Assembly: GCA_964017235.1 (NCBI GenBank)
Contig: OZ024938.1
Location: 47,590,332 to 47,654,331 of the forward strand
Length of the DNA: 64,000 nucleotides
Direction of reading: 5' to 3'
Origin: Sabellastarte sp. h YS-2021
Lineage: Eukaryota > Annelida > Polychaeta > Sabellida > Sabellidae
The position numbers and the translations under genes are program-made. The notes under the pieces are model-generated. The model saw nothing but the letters and a program-made list of their open reading frames with translations, was not told the origin of the DNA and searched no databases. Shown one piece after another: positions 1-11,400 of this stretch. Within the stretch, counting starts at the first letter, position 1, and every line of letters begins with the position of its first letter.

Positions 1-665
1 CTAAAATTGGTGTGAAGGTTTCATGGCATGAGAATTTATGTGTAACTGCTTTCTTGGCAATATCTGGCCACAAGTATTGCCATGGCAACACTTTTTCATG
101 TTTCTTGGGCTTAGAAATCTTTTTTGGGGTTTTTGTTGTTAAGCTTAACAACAATAACTGGCAACACCTTTGCCATGGCAACTTTTTTCTGTTTCTTGGA
201 CTTCGCAGATTGGAGCTGATTAGATTTTCGGCAACACCTGGTAACCTGTTTCTTGGACTCAAGAATATTTTTATGGGTTCTTTTGCTTTCCATACCCCTG
301 CACAGACTGGAGCTGATTACCTTTTCGGCACGCCTGGCAACACTTCTTTTGTTTCTTGGACAAATATTTTTATGTGTTCTTTGATTCCCTGCGCAGATTG
401 GAGCTGATTAGTTTTTTGGCAACATCTGGCAACAAGTGTTGCCATGGCAACACTTTATGTTTCTTGGGTTTAAAAATCTTCTTGGGGTTCTTTACATTCC
501 AAACCCCTGCACACATTGGAGCTGATTAGTTTTTTATTGGCAACATTGGCAACACTTTTTTCTGTTTGTTGGACTTATATTTTTGTGGTTTCTTTGCATT
601 CCAAAACCCAGCAATATCTGGCAGCAAGTGTTGCCATGGCAACACTTTTTTTCTGTTTCTAGGTT
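1..665. repeat. Tandem repeat with GCCATGGCAAC cores
   Basis: About four degenerate units follow one another. Each carries a core reading TTGCCATGGCAAC (near 78, 169, 428 and 629), then a T-rich run with TTTCTTGGRCTT, and then words like CCCCTGCACAGA and TTGGAGCTGATTAG. The core and the CCCCTGCAC word recur inside the dispersed elements at 4526 and 57451, so this looks like a locally amplified part of that family. Reading frames crossing this stretch are translations of the repeat, not genes. Confidence 0.75.
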
Positions 666-892
666 GTGGATATAAAAAGTCCTGAAGAAGACCTGTATGG
701 TAAAGTGACCTAACACTCCACAATATTAGGCAATGATCTTGCGCATTTGCTGTCCCACAAAATGGTGGAGAAATACAAGTCCTTTCCTCCATGAAGAGAG
801 GAGGCAGACAAGACAGGACCTATCTTGCACAATGCATCAACTTCTATGGTCATATGACTGGCAGTTTAACAGTAGGTTACCAAAATGATATT

Positions 893-1320
893 GTATTATC
901 CACGGCGCAATGTATTTGCCCTAAATACAGGGACATACAGACCGGGATGTATTTTTTGTATACACCGGTGCCCTGGTACTATCGATAATGAGTGTGAATA
1001 ACTTCAGCAATATCTCGGAAAGTATGTAACTTATAAATGTGTATAATATATCATTAGAAAGGTATTTATACAGCGCTTCTGCTCATGTGAACAACATAAA
1101 AGCCATGCAGAAATGATTGAGATATTACAAGTTATAGATCGAGGTTTTTGTATTCACTGTTGCCACTGCTTTTGATAGCTTTTTTTCATGTTCTCTCATT
1201 AAAGATTCATGTTATTTAACCCATAAATCATTCAAAATGGTGGATAATAAAAGTAAAACCCCCCTCATCAGACATATGCAGAAAAAATATCACTCAAGAA
1301 GATTAACAATATAATAGTAT
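893..1320 (+). mobile_element. Hairpin-associated MITE family M, copy 1
   Basis: A non-coding element begins with TATTATCCAC and has the inverted end GTGGATAATA near 1240. The flank then reads AAAAGTAAAAC and a CATATRCAGAAAAA word. Three further copies occur at about 26600-27060, 28675-29080 and 47260-47760, in both orientations. A 44-bp piece of its interior (1117-1160) is repeated at 1372-1415, directly against the DIRS fragment that follows. No coding capacity is seen, so it is presumably mobilised in trans. Confidence 0.65.
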
Positions 1321-1415
1321 AATATGGGAGTTGTGGCATACTCCTGTAATCCAGTTACTTGGAAGCCTGAGTTGAGATATTGCAAATTATAGATTGAGGT
1401 TTTTGTATTCACTGT

Positions 1416-1830
1416 GTCCAAGACCAAATCCTTAAGAAAGGGCAAGGCCCTTCTCTTTGTTTCACTTAGGGAAGGTTATTTCAAAGATATCACTAGAATA
1501 ACCATTTCTCAGTGAATCAAACACACTATCCACACTTGCTACCAGTCTTCAGATATGACTGATCAGCAGGTCACTCAGGGGAGAGCTCATGATGTTAGAT
1601 CTATGGCTGCATCACTTGCATTTAAAGGAGGGGTCTCCTTAGAGCAGGTCTTGAGCTCTTGTTATTGGAGGTCCCACAATACTTTCACAAACTTTTATTT
1701 GAATGATATTTGCTGGGAGAATGACAATATCTTTAAGTTAGGTCCCATTGTATCTGCTCAACATGTAGTGAACAGTTGAGGCTTTATAACTTATTCAGTT
1801 CTGTATTTTCAGGATATATGGAGTTGGACT
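1416..1830 (+). pseudogene. DIRS tyrosine recombinase, C-terminal fragment
   Basis: This is the last third of a DIRS-type tyrosine recombinase, the enzyme that integrates circular DIRS DNA. It reads a GKALLFVSL stretch, then the catalytic AHDVRS (H-x-x-R) box, GGVSLEQ, a WRSHNTF box and the FYLNDI motif that holds the nucleophilic tyrosine. The frame ends with SAQHVVNS and a stop at 1779. In-frame stops occur upstream (about 1490-1500). The reverse transcriptase and gag parts are absent. It abuts a MITE piece on the left. Sequence style matches the other main DIRS family of this window. Confidence 0.8.
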
Positions 1831-2285
1831 GGACTGGATTAGGATTATGGATATGATTTCAAGTACAGATGGATGGCTTGTGGGACAGGTGCACTCTTAC
1901 TGTTGGAGTTGTACTCAACTGGACTCAGCTGACCTTTGATCCCTACACAATTGTAGAGATGGTATTGGTGTTGATAAATATCATGTTTATGATTATGTGT
2001 ATTGATGGTACAGCATGCTGCTTTCATTAGTGGGTGAGTACCTTTATCACAGCTACTTTTATGTTTCTTCAGTACTTGACAAATTAACATAATTTTAACT
2101 ATATGTAATATATATATATATATTTTCAATGCATCTGTATCTGTACAGGCTGCTGGGGCTTTACATGTGCTACTTCAATAAAAAATGGCGTGACACATTG
2201 TCTGTGTCCTTGACCGAACGGCAGGTCACGTAAGCCTTTGTTGGGATTATGCAAGTATTTTTATTTATAAAAATGCCAATTACAA
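1831..2285. other. Gene-free stretch
   Basis: Probably DIRS 3' flank. A (TA)n run lies near 2107-2123. No coding signal is recognised. Confidence 0.5.
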
Positions 2286-3500
2286 TAAAAACCTGCTGTG
2301 CTAGATCCTTTGGCTCTGGCAACAGATGCCCTGGAGTTCATTTGGTCCAGAGTACTTATTTTCTCCTTCCCTCCATCAGCTCTTTGTCCACTAGTGGTCA
2401 GAAGTTAATCAACTGTCAGAGCTGTAGGATGCTTCTTGTTGCCCTCCTTGGCTAACCAAGGTTTGGCTTCAAGATCTCCTTTAAGAAAGCCAGTTGCTCT
2501 TCCTCTAACTCTACTATAACAACCTCATCTTCAGGTTTGTTATTTATTTTATGGAGTTCTTTTCTTCGTGCTTTGTGGCTGAAGTCTTCTTACAGAAGAA
2601 TGTTCAGAGGAGGTGTCCTGGGGGATATTGAATCCTCCATAACTGTCCATGAAGCAAGGTGGAACTGCTTCAAAAACTTGTGAGAAACATGGCCACTCTG
2701 CCATGTTTCAACTGTCCCTTTCATTGCTGAATTTTCCTATTTAGGAACTCTTTTCTCAGGCAATAGGGATACAGGTCAGCTCTCTCCTTATAGTAATTTG
2801 GAGTTGGGTTCTTATAGGGAGCTCAGAAGACTCTTTTAGAGATTCTTTAAGTCCAGGAATAGGGTAGTCGTCACCTACCTGCTTGGTACTTAAACCTTGG
2901 TTCTGCAGGCTCTTACCAAGGCTCCTTTTGAACCCTTTTCACTTGTTGAGCCAAGTTTTTCACATTTAAGAAGTCTTTCTTACTCCCTTGCTTCAGGAAG
3001 GAGAAGGATTGATTTTGACTCCTTTACTTAAAGGTCTCTTCTCACTCTCTAGGGATGGCCTAAGTCATCTTTAAGTCAGATCCTACCTTCCTGGCTTTAG
3101 CCAGTTACCTTCAGAAGGCTCTTCCTGCTTTGACTTTTGTCTTAGTCAAGATGACTTGGGAGACAGTTCCTTCCTTTCTGTCACAGTACCTTTAGATACT
3201 GTCTGTCTAGCAATTTTGACTATCTTAAGGATGAATTCTTCTTTGTCCCCTGAAGTCAAAAGAGGGTGATATTGCTGCTCAGACAATATCTATTTGCATT
3301 AGCATTTTATCCTTTATTCCGTCAAATTCTGTTCCACTTGTGAAGGCCCATGATGTTTTTGCCCAGGCCTCTTCCTGGTCTTTTAGGTGGTTTTCCACTT
3401 CTTGACATCATTGAGGATTCCTCTCGGGATTCTTGCATTTCACTTATTTTCTTTTGGAGATGTTGTGCTTAAGAATTTCATGATTTCTTAAGTGTAGTGG
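2286..3500 (+). pseudogene. Old DIRS element, pre-YR and YR region (second lineage)
   Basis: This is a heavily decayed but ordered match to the 3' half of a DIRS polyprotein, read by hopping between frames. Near 2300 a LATDALEFIWSR-like stretch matches the conserved segment between RNase H and the recombinase. Around 2700-2880 the recombinase N-terminal domain is legible (TVHEARWN, FLSGN). Near 2910-3040 there is TKAPFEPFS followed by LASGRRRI, which carries the first catalytic arginine. Near 3245-3390 there is an SKEGDIAAQTIS stretch and then KAHDVFAQASSWSF, where the H-x-x-R box has become H-x-x-F. It is clearly diverged from the DIRS copies elsewhere in the window. At least seven stops or frameshifts make it dead. 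Confidence 0.65.
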
Positions 3501-3884
3501 ACTTTCATTACCACTTACCCTATTCTCTCTCTTTCCTTAAATTCCTTAATTTAAGACAATCTGAGACTTTTAGTCTCAAAAAAAGGGGTGGAATTTTCCT
3601 TTTAGAGAATATGTTCTTCATCTCCATTTTCCGAACCATTCTTCTTAGTGCCTCTTGGCATGTTCCTATTTAAGCTGACCTAATAGGGTGTAGACAGCAG
3701 TGCTGAAGTTCTTGCAGTGGTTTATTCTTTTCCCCATTAACTCAGTATAGTTATTTCTTCAGCACAGAGGCTTTTGAGTTCAGTTGCACCAGGAAGTATC
3801 TTCTTTATGCAACTGAACCTTAGGGTGGTTTTCCTCAGTCTGTCTTTTTCCCACCATCCTTTCATGTGGGCATTCAACCCAAGT
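3501..3884. other. DIRS 3' flank with a stem-loop
   Basis: No gene is present. An inverted repeat, GTTCAGTTGCA with TGCAACTGAAC, lies at about 3779-3821 with a loop of about 20 nt. It may be part of the 3' structure of the preceding DIRS remnant, but I cannot show that. Confidence 0.45.
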
Positions 3885-3992
3885 GTTTTCATATGGTAGG
3901 GTATATCACATTTTTATGAAATAAAATTTCATATTTTTAAATGTAAAATACAATTTTATGAAGAAAATTGTATATACCGACCATATGAAAAC
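3885..3992. mobile_element. 108-bp near-palindromic MITE
   Basis: The element begins GTTTTCATATGGTAGG and ends CCATATGAAAAC. Complementarity continues inward (TATATAC with GTATATA), so almost the whole unit can fold. A second, left-half copy lies at 4225-4290, and both copies are preceded by AAGT. Confidence 0.65.
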
Positions 3993-4224
3993 AGCAAATA
4001 ACCCTCCCGCCAGCCCTGCTTCAAAGACCTTTTTCCAGCATTTTGGTTTATTCACAAAAAGAATGAAATGTTTCTGTATTACTTCGCATGGCAGAGTGAA
4101 TTAGGTCACCAGAGGTCAAAGGGTAGCAAGTACATAGGTTTAATTAGGGTCTCCTCTTGGACTTTAAATTCTATGTACGGTGTACGTGGCGGTCACCAGA
4201 CACCTAGCCATCCTTAACCAAAGT

Positions 4225-4290
4225 GCTTTCATATGGTAGGTATATACATTTTTCTTCATAAAAATGTATTTTACATCAAAAAATATGAAA
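4225..4290. mobile_element. Left-half copy of the palindromic MITE
   Basis: It shares GCTTTCATATGGTAGG, TATATAC and an ATTTTTCTTCATAAAAATG stretch with the unit at 3885-3992. The right terminal repeat is missing, so the copy is truncated. Confidence 0.55.
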
Positions 4291-4314
4291 TTCTCTTTCC
4301 AGAGTTTGTCACAG

Positions 4315-4460
4315 AAAGGCCATTGGTAGGCTCGCTTTTGCAGTGGCTTCCCCGACAGATTGGAACAGACTCCCACAATCAGTACAATCAAAATACACAA
4401 TAACAGGTTTCCAAAGCCCGCTAAAGACCTATTTGTTCAGACTAGCATATCCTCCACCAT
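4315..4460 (+). pseudogene. LINE ORF2 C-terminal tail fragment
   Basis: The + strand reads a typical CR1/L2/Jockey-like tail: a FAVASPTDWNRLPQSV stretch, then TGFQSPLKTYLF and RLAYPPP before a stop. Only about 45 codons remain, so it is a 5'-truncated insertion, which is usual for non-LTR retrotransposons. A longer relative of the same type lies at 23100-23945. Confidence 0.6.
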
Positions 4461-4525
4461 AGTACATCTCCCTGGCGGGTGCTAATTTGCATCTTGACCT
4501 GATACGTCCCTGGACTTTCCCTTTT

Positions 4526-5210
4526 TAACCCCAGCCCATAAAGGCTGGGGTAAAAGTCATCCCCTGCACCATCTGGGTGGCGGCAGCAGACAAAAGCTTG
4601 TGGGTGTTCTACAGCCTAAACCCCTGCACGGATTTTCACCAAATTTTCAGGATCTGTTTACCACAAGAGGTTCTAGAGCTCAATAGGTTTTGGGGGGTAT
4701 CCGGCTACCACTGTTGCCATGGCAATACTTTTTAAGATTTTCAGGTCTTAAAGATTGTGGGTGTTCCACAGCCTAAACCCATGCATGGATTTTCACCAAA
4801 TTCAGGTCAGGATTAGTTTTAGGTTTATGTCAGGATCTAGAGCTGGTTAGGTTTTTTTTTGGGGGGGGGGTATCCGGCGGCAACTTTTGCCATGGCAGCA
4901 CTTTTAAAATTTTGGGGTCTTAAAGTTTGTTCTAAAATCTTTGATATTTTCTGCAACCTAAGATATTGCAGCTAGCTTCATCGGATTTGCACAAAATGTA
5001 AATGGATAGGAAAGCTTGCCTGAGAGTAATTGTATCCTTGTTTTGGAAACAAAATGGCCACCATATCACATCTTTAATGCCAAAATAGGAGGGTCATATA
5101 AAAAAGGCCTTATATCTCAATTGTAATTGCTTCTATGACTACAAAATATGAAAACTACTTGTAAGAAATCATGATCTGTGAATCTTTTGTAGAACATCTC
5201 GTGGGTTCTT
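4526..5210. repeat. Dispersed tandem-core element, family P copy 1
   Basis: The element starts with AACCCCAGC, forming a hairpin with GCTGGGG 8-9 nt later, and ends near CATCTCGTGGGTTCTT (5195-5210). The interior shares long stretches with 57451-58842: CCCCTGCAC..GGATTTTCACCAAA, TGCCATGGCAAT, ATATTGCAGCT.GCTTCATC, and AATCATGRTYTGTGAATCTTTT. Copy 1 holds about one unit of the ~120-bp core that is repeated about five times in copy 2. It is non-coding. The design resembles tandem-core elements known from bivalves, but I claim no identity. Confidence 0.65.
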
Positions 5211-5455
5211 ATAACAGAAGTTGTTCCTAAGATTTTCCCAAATCTCAATGTTGTTGGCCATTTAGCTGTACCTGCGGGCTGAGGTTCTTGCCTGCCGAGA
5301 CTGGCTATTTTTGAGTTTGAGTGCATTAGAATTTGTTGCAACAATTTTGCGCTATATAAATGTTTCTATTCTATTATAAAAAAGAAAAGAAAAAGGACAC
5401 TAAACAACATTTAGACCTAGTTGGGTCGGCCTAGTGGACCAGTGGCATTGGGGTG

Positions 5456-7140
5456 CTAGTGAACCCGGGAAGGACAGTTTTTTGAAGAACCAGTTTCAGG
5501 AGAGAAAGATATGTCTCTCAGTTTTTGCAAATTGAGTTGTTCCAGTGTTTTCAAAATTGACACTGAAACAGAATTTAGAGGGAATGAGTGTTGTGTCCCT
5601 ATTGGGGTTTTCACTAGTAAGGAAGCTAAAGGCATACTAGTCCCAATCGCCCAATTAAGCATCAGGATCTTGGTCAAAATATCCTAATGGTGGCCAATTG
5701 CCTACAGATGGCTGAAAAGAGCCCCTGCCTCTGCCTCTCCCATATGAAACAAATTTTGGAATTAGATCCACTGGCAGGTTGAGTGGGTTGTTGCAGTTGT
5801 TGAAACGCTTGAAATAATTGCGCACCGCAACCAAGCAGCTGTACAGGGGCAGGTCCAAAGGAAGTTGAGGGTGCCAAATTTGAGGTTGAAGGTTCTGATG
5901 GCTGTGGGTTCTTTGATTCAGTTGGTGACCCCACATGTTCAAGGGGAGGGGAGGGGTGCGCATTCAAATCTTCACTGTCTTCCTCTGAGTCATCACTCAT
6001 TAATGACCAGTTGTCCTAATTTGTGTTTGAGAGTTTGTGCCAATTTACAAGCTCCGGAACTCGTAGTCTATGCTGTATTATGAATGGTATCGTCCAAGTG
6101 CTGGGATCAAATTTGTGTACTGGTGGTAGGTCATCAGGACTACCGATCAGAGGCATGAGATCATGTGAAGTGAAATGCCCAATTCAATAACATGCCAAAA
6201 GTTGTATTCCAAAATTGACTCCACCCATTGAATCCAAAATTTTGGGCATCCTGTTCACTCACACGGTTTAATGGGTTGCCATGTAGATACTGGATGAAAT
6301 GCCAATGAAAATTCACCACTTGAAATAAGGGTCAAAATGAACACTTGTGGTTATGGCTTTTGGCTCCTACTTTGTGAAAGATCCATTGACGACATACGTA
6401 CATTCTAAAGGTTTAAGTTTTTAAATGTATCTGAATAGTAGTGTCCTGAGGCATAAAGAAGATGTCTCAGAATCAGTCACTGGTGATTGTATGTTGATCA
6501 AATTCAGAGAGCCACAGGGTAACAAAAGTTGGTTGAGATCGTATAGCCACTGTGCTTAACCACTACGCAGTATCATTTTCTGTATATTTATCGGGTATGT
6601 TTGATTTTGAAATATGATGAGTGCTTGATCTGTTCCTATGGGGCTTTCACTGACCTGGGCATGCTGCACCCACCACTCATTAAACTGGGGTTGAGAATGT
6701 TCTGCCGGATTTTAACACTGGTATTGTGGTATGGGTTTGGAGGAGTGCCAAAATTCATCAGTGGGTTAAGGTTCTTTGTTAATAAGTGGAACTAAGCAAG
6801 AAAGAAATAGATGATGAATTAGGAATTTCTTCAGGATTCTTTTGTTGTTTTTTGGCTCTTTGATGGACCTGTTTCTGGGTCATCTTCCACTTTTCGCTTG
6901 GTTGATCTATTGTTTTTGTTTTCTAATTAAATAGGAGGCGCTGTCTCTGTAACCAGGATATTCATGGTATGAAGACTCGGAGTAATGTTTTTGGAAGTCA
7001 CCAGGCATTTGGTGTATCATAGTTTTTAGGTTGAAAACACTTTGACAACCTTTGCGCCAGTTGAATTTTGAGGGACAATTTGGGTATTTTGAGTGGTGTT
7101 TTGAACTTGAGAAGAAGGAGAATTATTTTGTGATGCCATA
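5456..7140 (-). pseudogene. Decayed gag-like coding region of a retroelement
   Basis: Read on the minus strand from about 7136, a start reading MASQNNSPSSQV is followed by broken but protein-like sequence. It continues through a WVQHAQ/VSES stretch (about 6650), a HFIQYLHGNPLNRVSEQ stretch and a GFNGWSQFWNTTF stretch (about 6190-6300). It then reaches an acidic, proline-rich segment starting MSDDSEEDSEDLN at 6000 and a basic SYGRGRGRG patch near 5725. An acidic/Pro-rich linker followed by an RGRG patch fits a retroelement gag-like RNA-binding protein. I do not recognise the family. It carries at least eight stops or frameshifts and no polymerase was found next to it. Confidence 0.4.
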
Positions 7141-7750
7141 CCTTATACTTTGCAACAAACATGTATGGCAGTCAATATTGCTTGATGCTTAAATTATTCA
7201 GCAAACAATTATAATAGTTAAATGTTACACAATATTCCAGCACAATTATTTAAATAGGAATATTCTGGACACTCAAACACTCCGTCTCATTATTTACAGC
7301 TGGAGAATATGAAGGTTGGTGCAAAATACACAAATGAGTATAAATGTATACCTCAGGAAAAGGTCAGAAAGTTATTTATTTAATCAGATCATTAAATTTT
7401 TATCCTTTGTATGGGATGAATCAAATACAATTACATACTTCACAAAATAATCTAAATAAATTCATCAAGTCTGAGATGAATAAATGTTAACTCTTTAATT
7501 CAGCAAATTAGATCTTAATGATACCTGGTACTAAACCAGAGTAATAGACATCTTTGGAGCTATATAAATGTCCAGTGTCAAGAAAAATATACAAATCATA
7601 AAATGGATGGTCCAGAATCAACAAGAATACACAAAATGTTTATACATTCACACAACAAATACCATCTTACATCAATATACCTAAAAACGTTATATAAACT
7701 GCAACATATTTCTATTATGTTACAATAAATGTCATATACAAATTGATTGG
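7141..7750. other. AT-rich gene-free stretch
   Basis: I see nothing coding or repeated here. Confidence 0.5.
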
Positions 7751-9330
7751 TTGTGCCATATTGGTGTAATGACTGCGGCAAACACTGGAGAGTGTGAAGA
7801 AAATTCGATTGCTTCTATCTGCAATCTTCAACTGGCCAGGAGAGATATACTGTTGAAGACTTTGCCACCTAACTTGAATGAACACAATCGTCTCCGAAGA
7901 ACTGGGTTCAAATCTAGCAACTTGTTTGGCCCTGCAACCCTGAATGAGGTGGAGAAAAAGGTCCAAAAATCATCTAAGAGGCCAAGAACTGAGAATAAAG
8001 GTTCTTTTTACTACAAAAGACATTCTGATAGGTCCTCAAATAAACGACAAAGTAGCTTCTCACAGAGGAATTTTCGTGACCAAGGCTCAACCTCATTCAA
8101 AAAAGCACCATTCCACTCTTCCCAGAGCAATAGAAGAGGGGGAAACAGGCGCAGGTGACTCCAGAAGCTCAGATCACCATGGAGGCCTTCTGCATCATTA
8201 TTTGCAGGTATGGGGGAGTCCTTTTTGTCATCCCAGAGTTGTGCAAATCTTGAGATAGGGTTATCGAATCTGCCCATGTCTGTGCATCCCAAAATTCAAA
8301 GCGGTTATGCCAGACAGGAAAAAACATGGCTACCTAGAAGATTCTGTCTCGCAAATGCTTCAAAAAAGCGGAATTTACCCTCTCAAGGATTACACAACTC
8401 CAGGTTTTTACAGCAGATTATTTCTTGTACCAAAATCAGGAAAACCCTGACGCCCTGTGATAGATCCTGAACAGTTACATGATGGTCCCAACTTTCAAAA
8501 TGGAGACAGCAGAGATAATCAGAAATTCAGTCACAAAAGGCGAATGGCTCGTTTCAATAGACCTGAAAAGTGCTTACTTCCATATACTGATTCACCCAAC
8601 ATTTGCTTCGGTTTAGCGACCGCTCCTCTAGAGTTCACGAAAGTTGTAAGGGAAGCAAAATTCATTCTTCAGTCTCGCGGAATTTGAGTGCATCAATACC
8701 TGGACGACTGGTTGTTAAGGACAAGGTCCAAACACCAGTGTCAGATCCAAAAAAAAACTCATCCAAACTGTTCAACAACTCAGCTTTGTGATAAATTTAG
8801 AAAAATCTGAGCTTGAGCCAACACAAAAGATCGACTTTCTATGTTACCACTTTGGAAGATCTTTTCAACAGAAAAGAAACTAAAAATACTAGAGAAATCG
8901 ATGATCAGGACATTGAGATCTCATCACAAACAATCCCAAGATTGCTAATGTCCCTGATAGGTGTACTAGCATCTTTAGAAAAGATAATACCAATGGGTCA
9001 GCTTCACATGCGCCACTTTCAATGGTACCTGAAAACAAATTGGCAATATCCCAATCACTAGATCTGAAGATTCCAGTTTCAACCTTCTCAAAAACATCTT
9101 CAGTGGTGGAAAATCCAAAAAAGTGAGAATAGGTTGTCCTTTACATCCAGAAGAACACAACATCTTAATTTTCACAGATGCGTCAAACCAGGGTTGGGGA
9201 GCTCATCTAGAAAACATGACAGCCAGTTGCACTTGAAGAGATAAAAAAAACCTTTATAAATCAATGCCCTAGAGCTAAAGCAGTGTTTCTAGCCCTAACA
9301 GGCTTTCAATACAAAATTCTAAACAAGATC
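7751..9330 (+). pseudogene. DIRS element D, part 1: gag C-term, RT, start of RNase H
   Basis: The gag end (about 7785-8157) reads LARRDILLK, LRRTGFKSSNLFGP and a basic SNRRGGNRRR tail, the usual DIRS gag C-terminus. Reverse transcriptase remnants follow in several frames: NGDSRDNQK (near 8500), CFGLATAPLEFTKV (8610) and HQYLDDWL (8692), which preserves the catalytic Y-x-D-D. RNase H begins with IFTDASNQGWGAHLE near 9170 and NALELKAVFLAL near 9270, then stops abruptly at about 9330. The missing part resumes at about 13970, so a younger element split this copy. Many stops and frameshifts are present. Confidence 0.8.
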
Positions 9331-9754
9331 CGAATAGAATTAATGTTTGTAACGAAACTATTTATTAACACATATGTACTGAACTTACAACTGGCTCAGG
9401 GCCATGTATATGTTCATCTCCTATACACATACACACACCCACAGTGTTACAGTACAAGATACTGTATTAGTACATTATCAAAGCTAGATGGGATACCCTA
9501 GGACATTATATCCCTCCCCTTTTCAACAGTGCTCATTTAAGGCTCCGATTTAAGGCTTTCTGTTCAAGTTATTGTTATAGCAAATAATACACAACCATTA
9601 TATAATATATAATATGTATAAAACTAAAGTCTCTTGTTTAAAATGTTATGTGTACAAGATTAATGCAATTAAACCATTGTCTCCATTCCAGCATATTGTT
9701 TATCAAAACTCTTCCCCATCAAAGGAATGATCTTTAAGATGTTAAAGTTATATA

Positions 9755-10300
9755 TTATGTCATTACAAAGTCTTTGAATTTTTCTGGCAATTTTATTTGC
9801 CTTTGGGATAATTCCACTGGTCCATTCTTTTGTGGAGATGGTGGTGTTGGTGTGTTTGTCTCAATATCCATATTGTGTAAATCTGATTTATTAGCTGGTA
9901 TTTCAGGTTTTACTAAAGTAGTGATTCTCCGATACACCTCACCCTCTTCAACCTGGGCTGTCAGTTCATTGCCCTTTTTCTCTATCACTTTGTACTGGTT
10001 TGTACTGAAGGTTTTGGACAGTTTATTTTCCCTATCTTGCTTGAAGATAATAAAATCTCCTTTGTTAATGTTACTTTGTTTTGCCTGTCTTTTTGCATCT
10101 GAATGTACTTTTCCCTTCATCTTGTGTTGATAATCGCAATCACAAACATCCTCAATGTTTGTACTAGTCGGTTGTATGTCCGGTAATTTTGTCCTGATTT
10201 CTCTGCTAAATAGGTGTTTTACTGGAGTCTCCCCTGTTGTACAATGAGGCATTGACCTGTAAGCAATTAAAAATTTGTTCAGCTCATGGTGAATATTCAA
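9755..10300 (-). pseudogene. Ty3/Gypsy integrase C-terminal region
   Basis: This 181-codon frame starts within the integrase core end: FLIAYRSMPHCTTGETP is the conserved segment after the catalytic Glu. It then reads GRE/SREIRTKLP-like and a GDFIIFKQDRENKLSKTFS stretch, the GPY/F-like module that binds DNA, with VIEKKGNELTAQVE after it. It ends in a Pro-rich tail before a stop. About 50 nt separate it from the upstream integrase frame, which is out of register. It fits the 3' end of a Ty3/Gypsy pol gene. With no intact partners it is a pseudogene. Confidence 0.8.
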
Positions 10301-10352
10301 TTTCTGTGAATGAGCTATCTTTAGTTTTTCAGCAGTGTTCTATTTGGCCATT

Positions 10353-11400
10353 CTATCTCTCTGTTTGCTTGAGGCCAATATGATGTTGATGTTCTGTGTT
10401 CAGTTCCATGCTCCTCAAGAAATGTTTCAACCTCCCCTGACACAAACCGCTACTATTGTCGCTTTTGATGGAGTATGGTAATCCATGCGTAGTGAGCACG
10501 TTTTCTAGGCATCCCACAATAACTGTGCTTGTAATACGTCTGATGAAACTGACTTTGAAATAACGACTGAAATAGTCTACTAACACAAGGACATATTTTC
10601 CATTTGGCAAGGATCCCATCAAATCAGCTGCCAGATCTTCCCATGGTTCTTTCAGTAACTCGGTCCATCTCATGTCTTCTGGTGGATCTGGTGAACTGAC
10701 TCTCTGACACTCCCTACATAATCTGCCCAAATTTTCTACATCTTTCTCCATAGATGGCCACCATAACCTCTGTTTTGTTTTTACGATGCCCTGATGACCT
10801 TCATGTGCCAATTGGATCACATGTTGATGCAGTTTGTAAGGTACTACAATACGAGTTCCACGCAATACTGTATAATTGAATTCACAAAGTTCATCTTTGG
10901 CAAATACACATTTGGAGTATTTACATCTTTCCCAGGAATGAATACAAACTCCGAGGTTTGTTATTTCCTGATCCTTTTCTGACTCAGCTTCTATTTCTGC
11001 TACTGTCATTGCAACTGGTACTGCTGTCTTGGCTACAAAGTTAATGTATTTCTCATTGAAATCACTGATCTCAGAACTTTTAATCCTTTCTGTTTTCAAC
11101 CTTGACAAACAATCAGAAATGTTACTCCAAGGGTTGTGATCTGTAATAAGTTCAAATTCTCGGCCATACAGGTATAAGTGATATCTTTCACAGGCCCAAA
11201 CCAATGCCAATGCTTCCCTTTTCTGTTTGTGAGTATCTTCTCTCAACATCAGTTAAGATACAGCTTGCACAGCATATTACACATTGTTCACTGTTTTGTT
11301 CTTGGATTAGGATGCCACCTAAGCCCACTGGTTTAACATCTTTGACCTTTGCATGTGTATTACCATTAAAATAAGCTAGAGTCTTGGGACTGGATACTCT
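10353..11400 (-). pseudogene. Ty3/Gypsy RNase H and integrase core
   Basis: Upstream (11250-11400) a shifted frame reads SPKTLAYF and PVGLGGILIQEQN, the entry to Ty3/Gypsy RNase H; the usual catalytic Asp before this motif is replaced. The main 298-codon frame then has KREALALVWACERYHLYLYG and ITDHNP. It jumps by an internal deletion to SDCLSRLK, followed by the integrase H2C2 zinc finger (HEGHQGIVKTKQRLWWP with CRECQRV). The integrase core shows D in AADLMGSLPNGKYVLVLVD and D in IKSDN. The third acidic residue is lost where the frame breaks at about 10360. Confidence 0.85.

Noticed and set aside
12..407. 131-codon open frame
   Set aside because: It is a translation of the GCCATGGCAAC tandem repeat; the residues repeat with the DNA and no domain is visible.
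4526..4560. Helitron terminus
   Set aside because: A hairpin is present, but no CTRR end follows in the required orientation, and no TC start is found at the other side.
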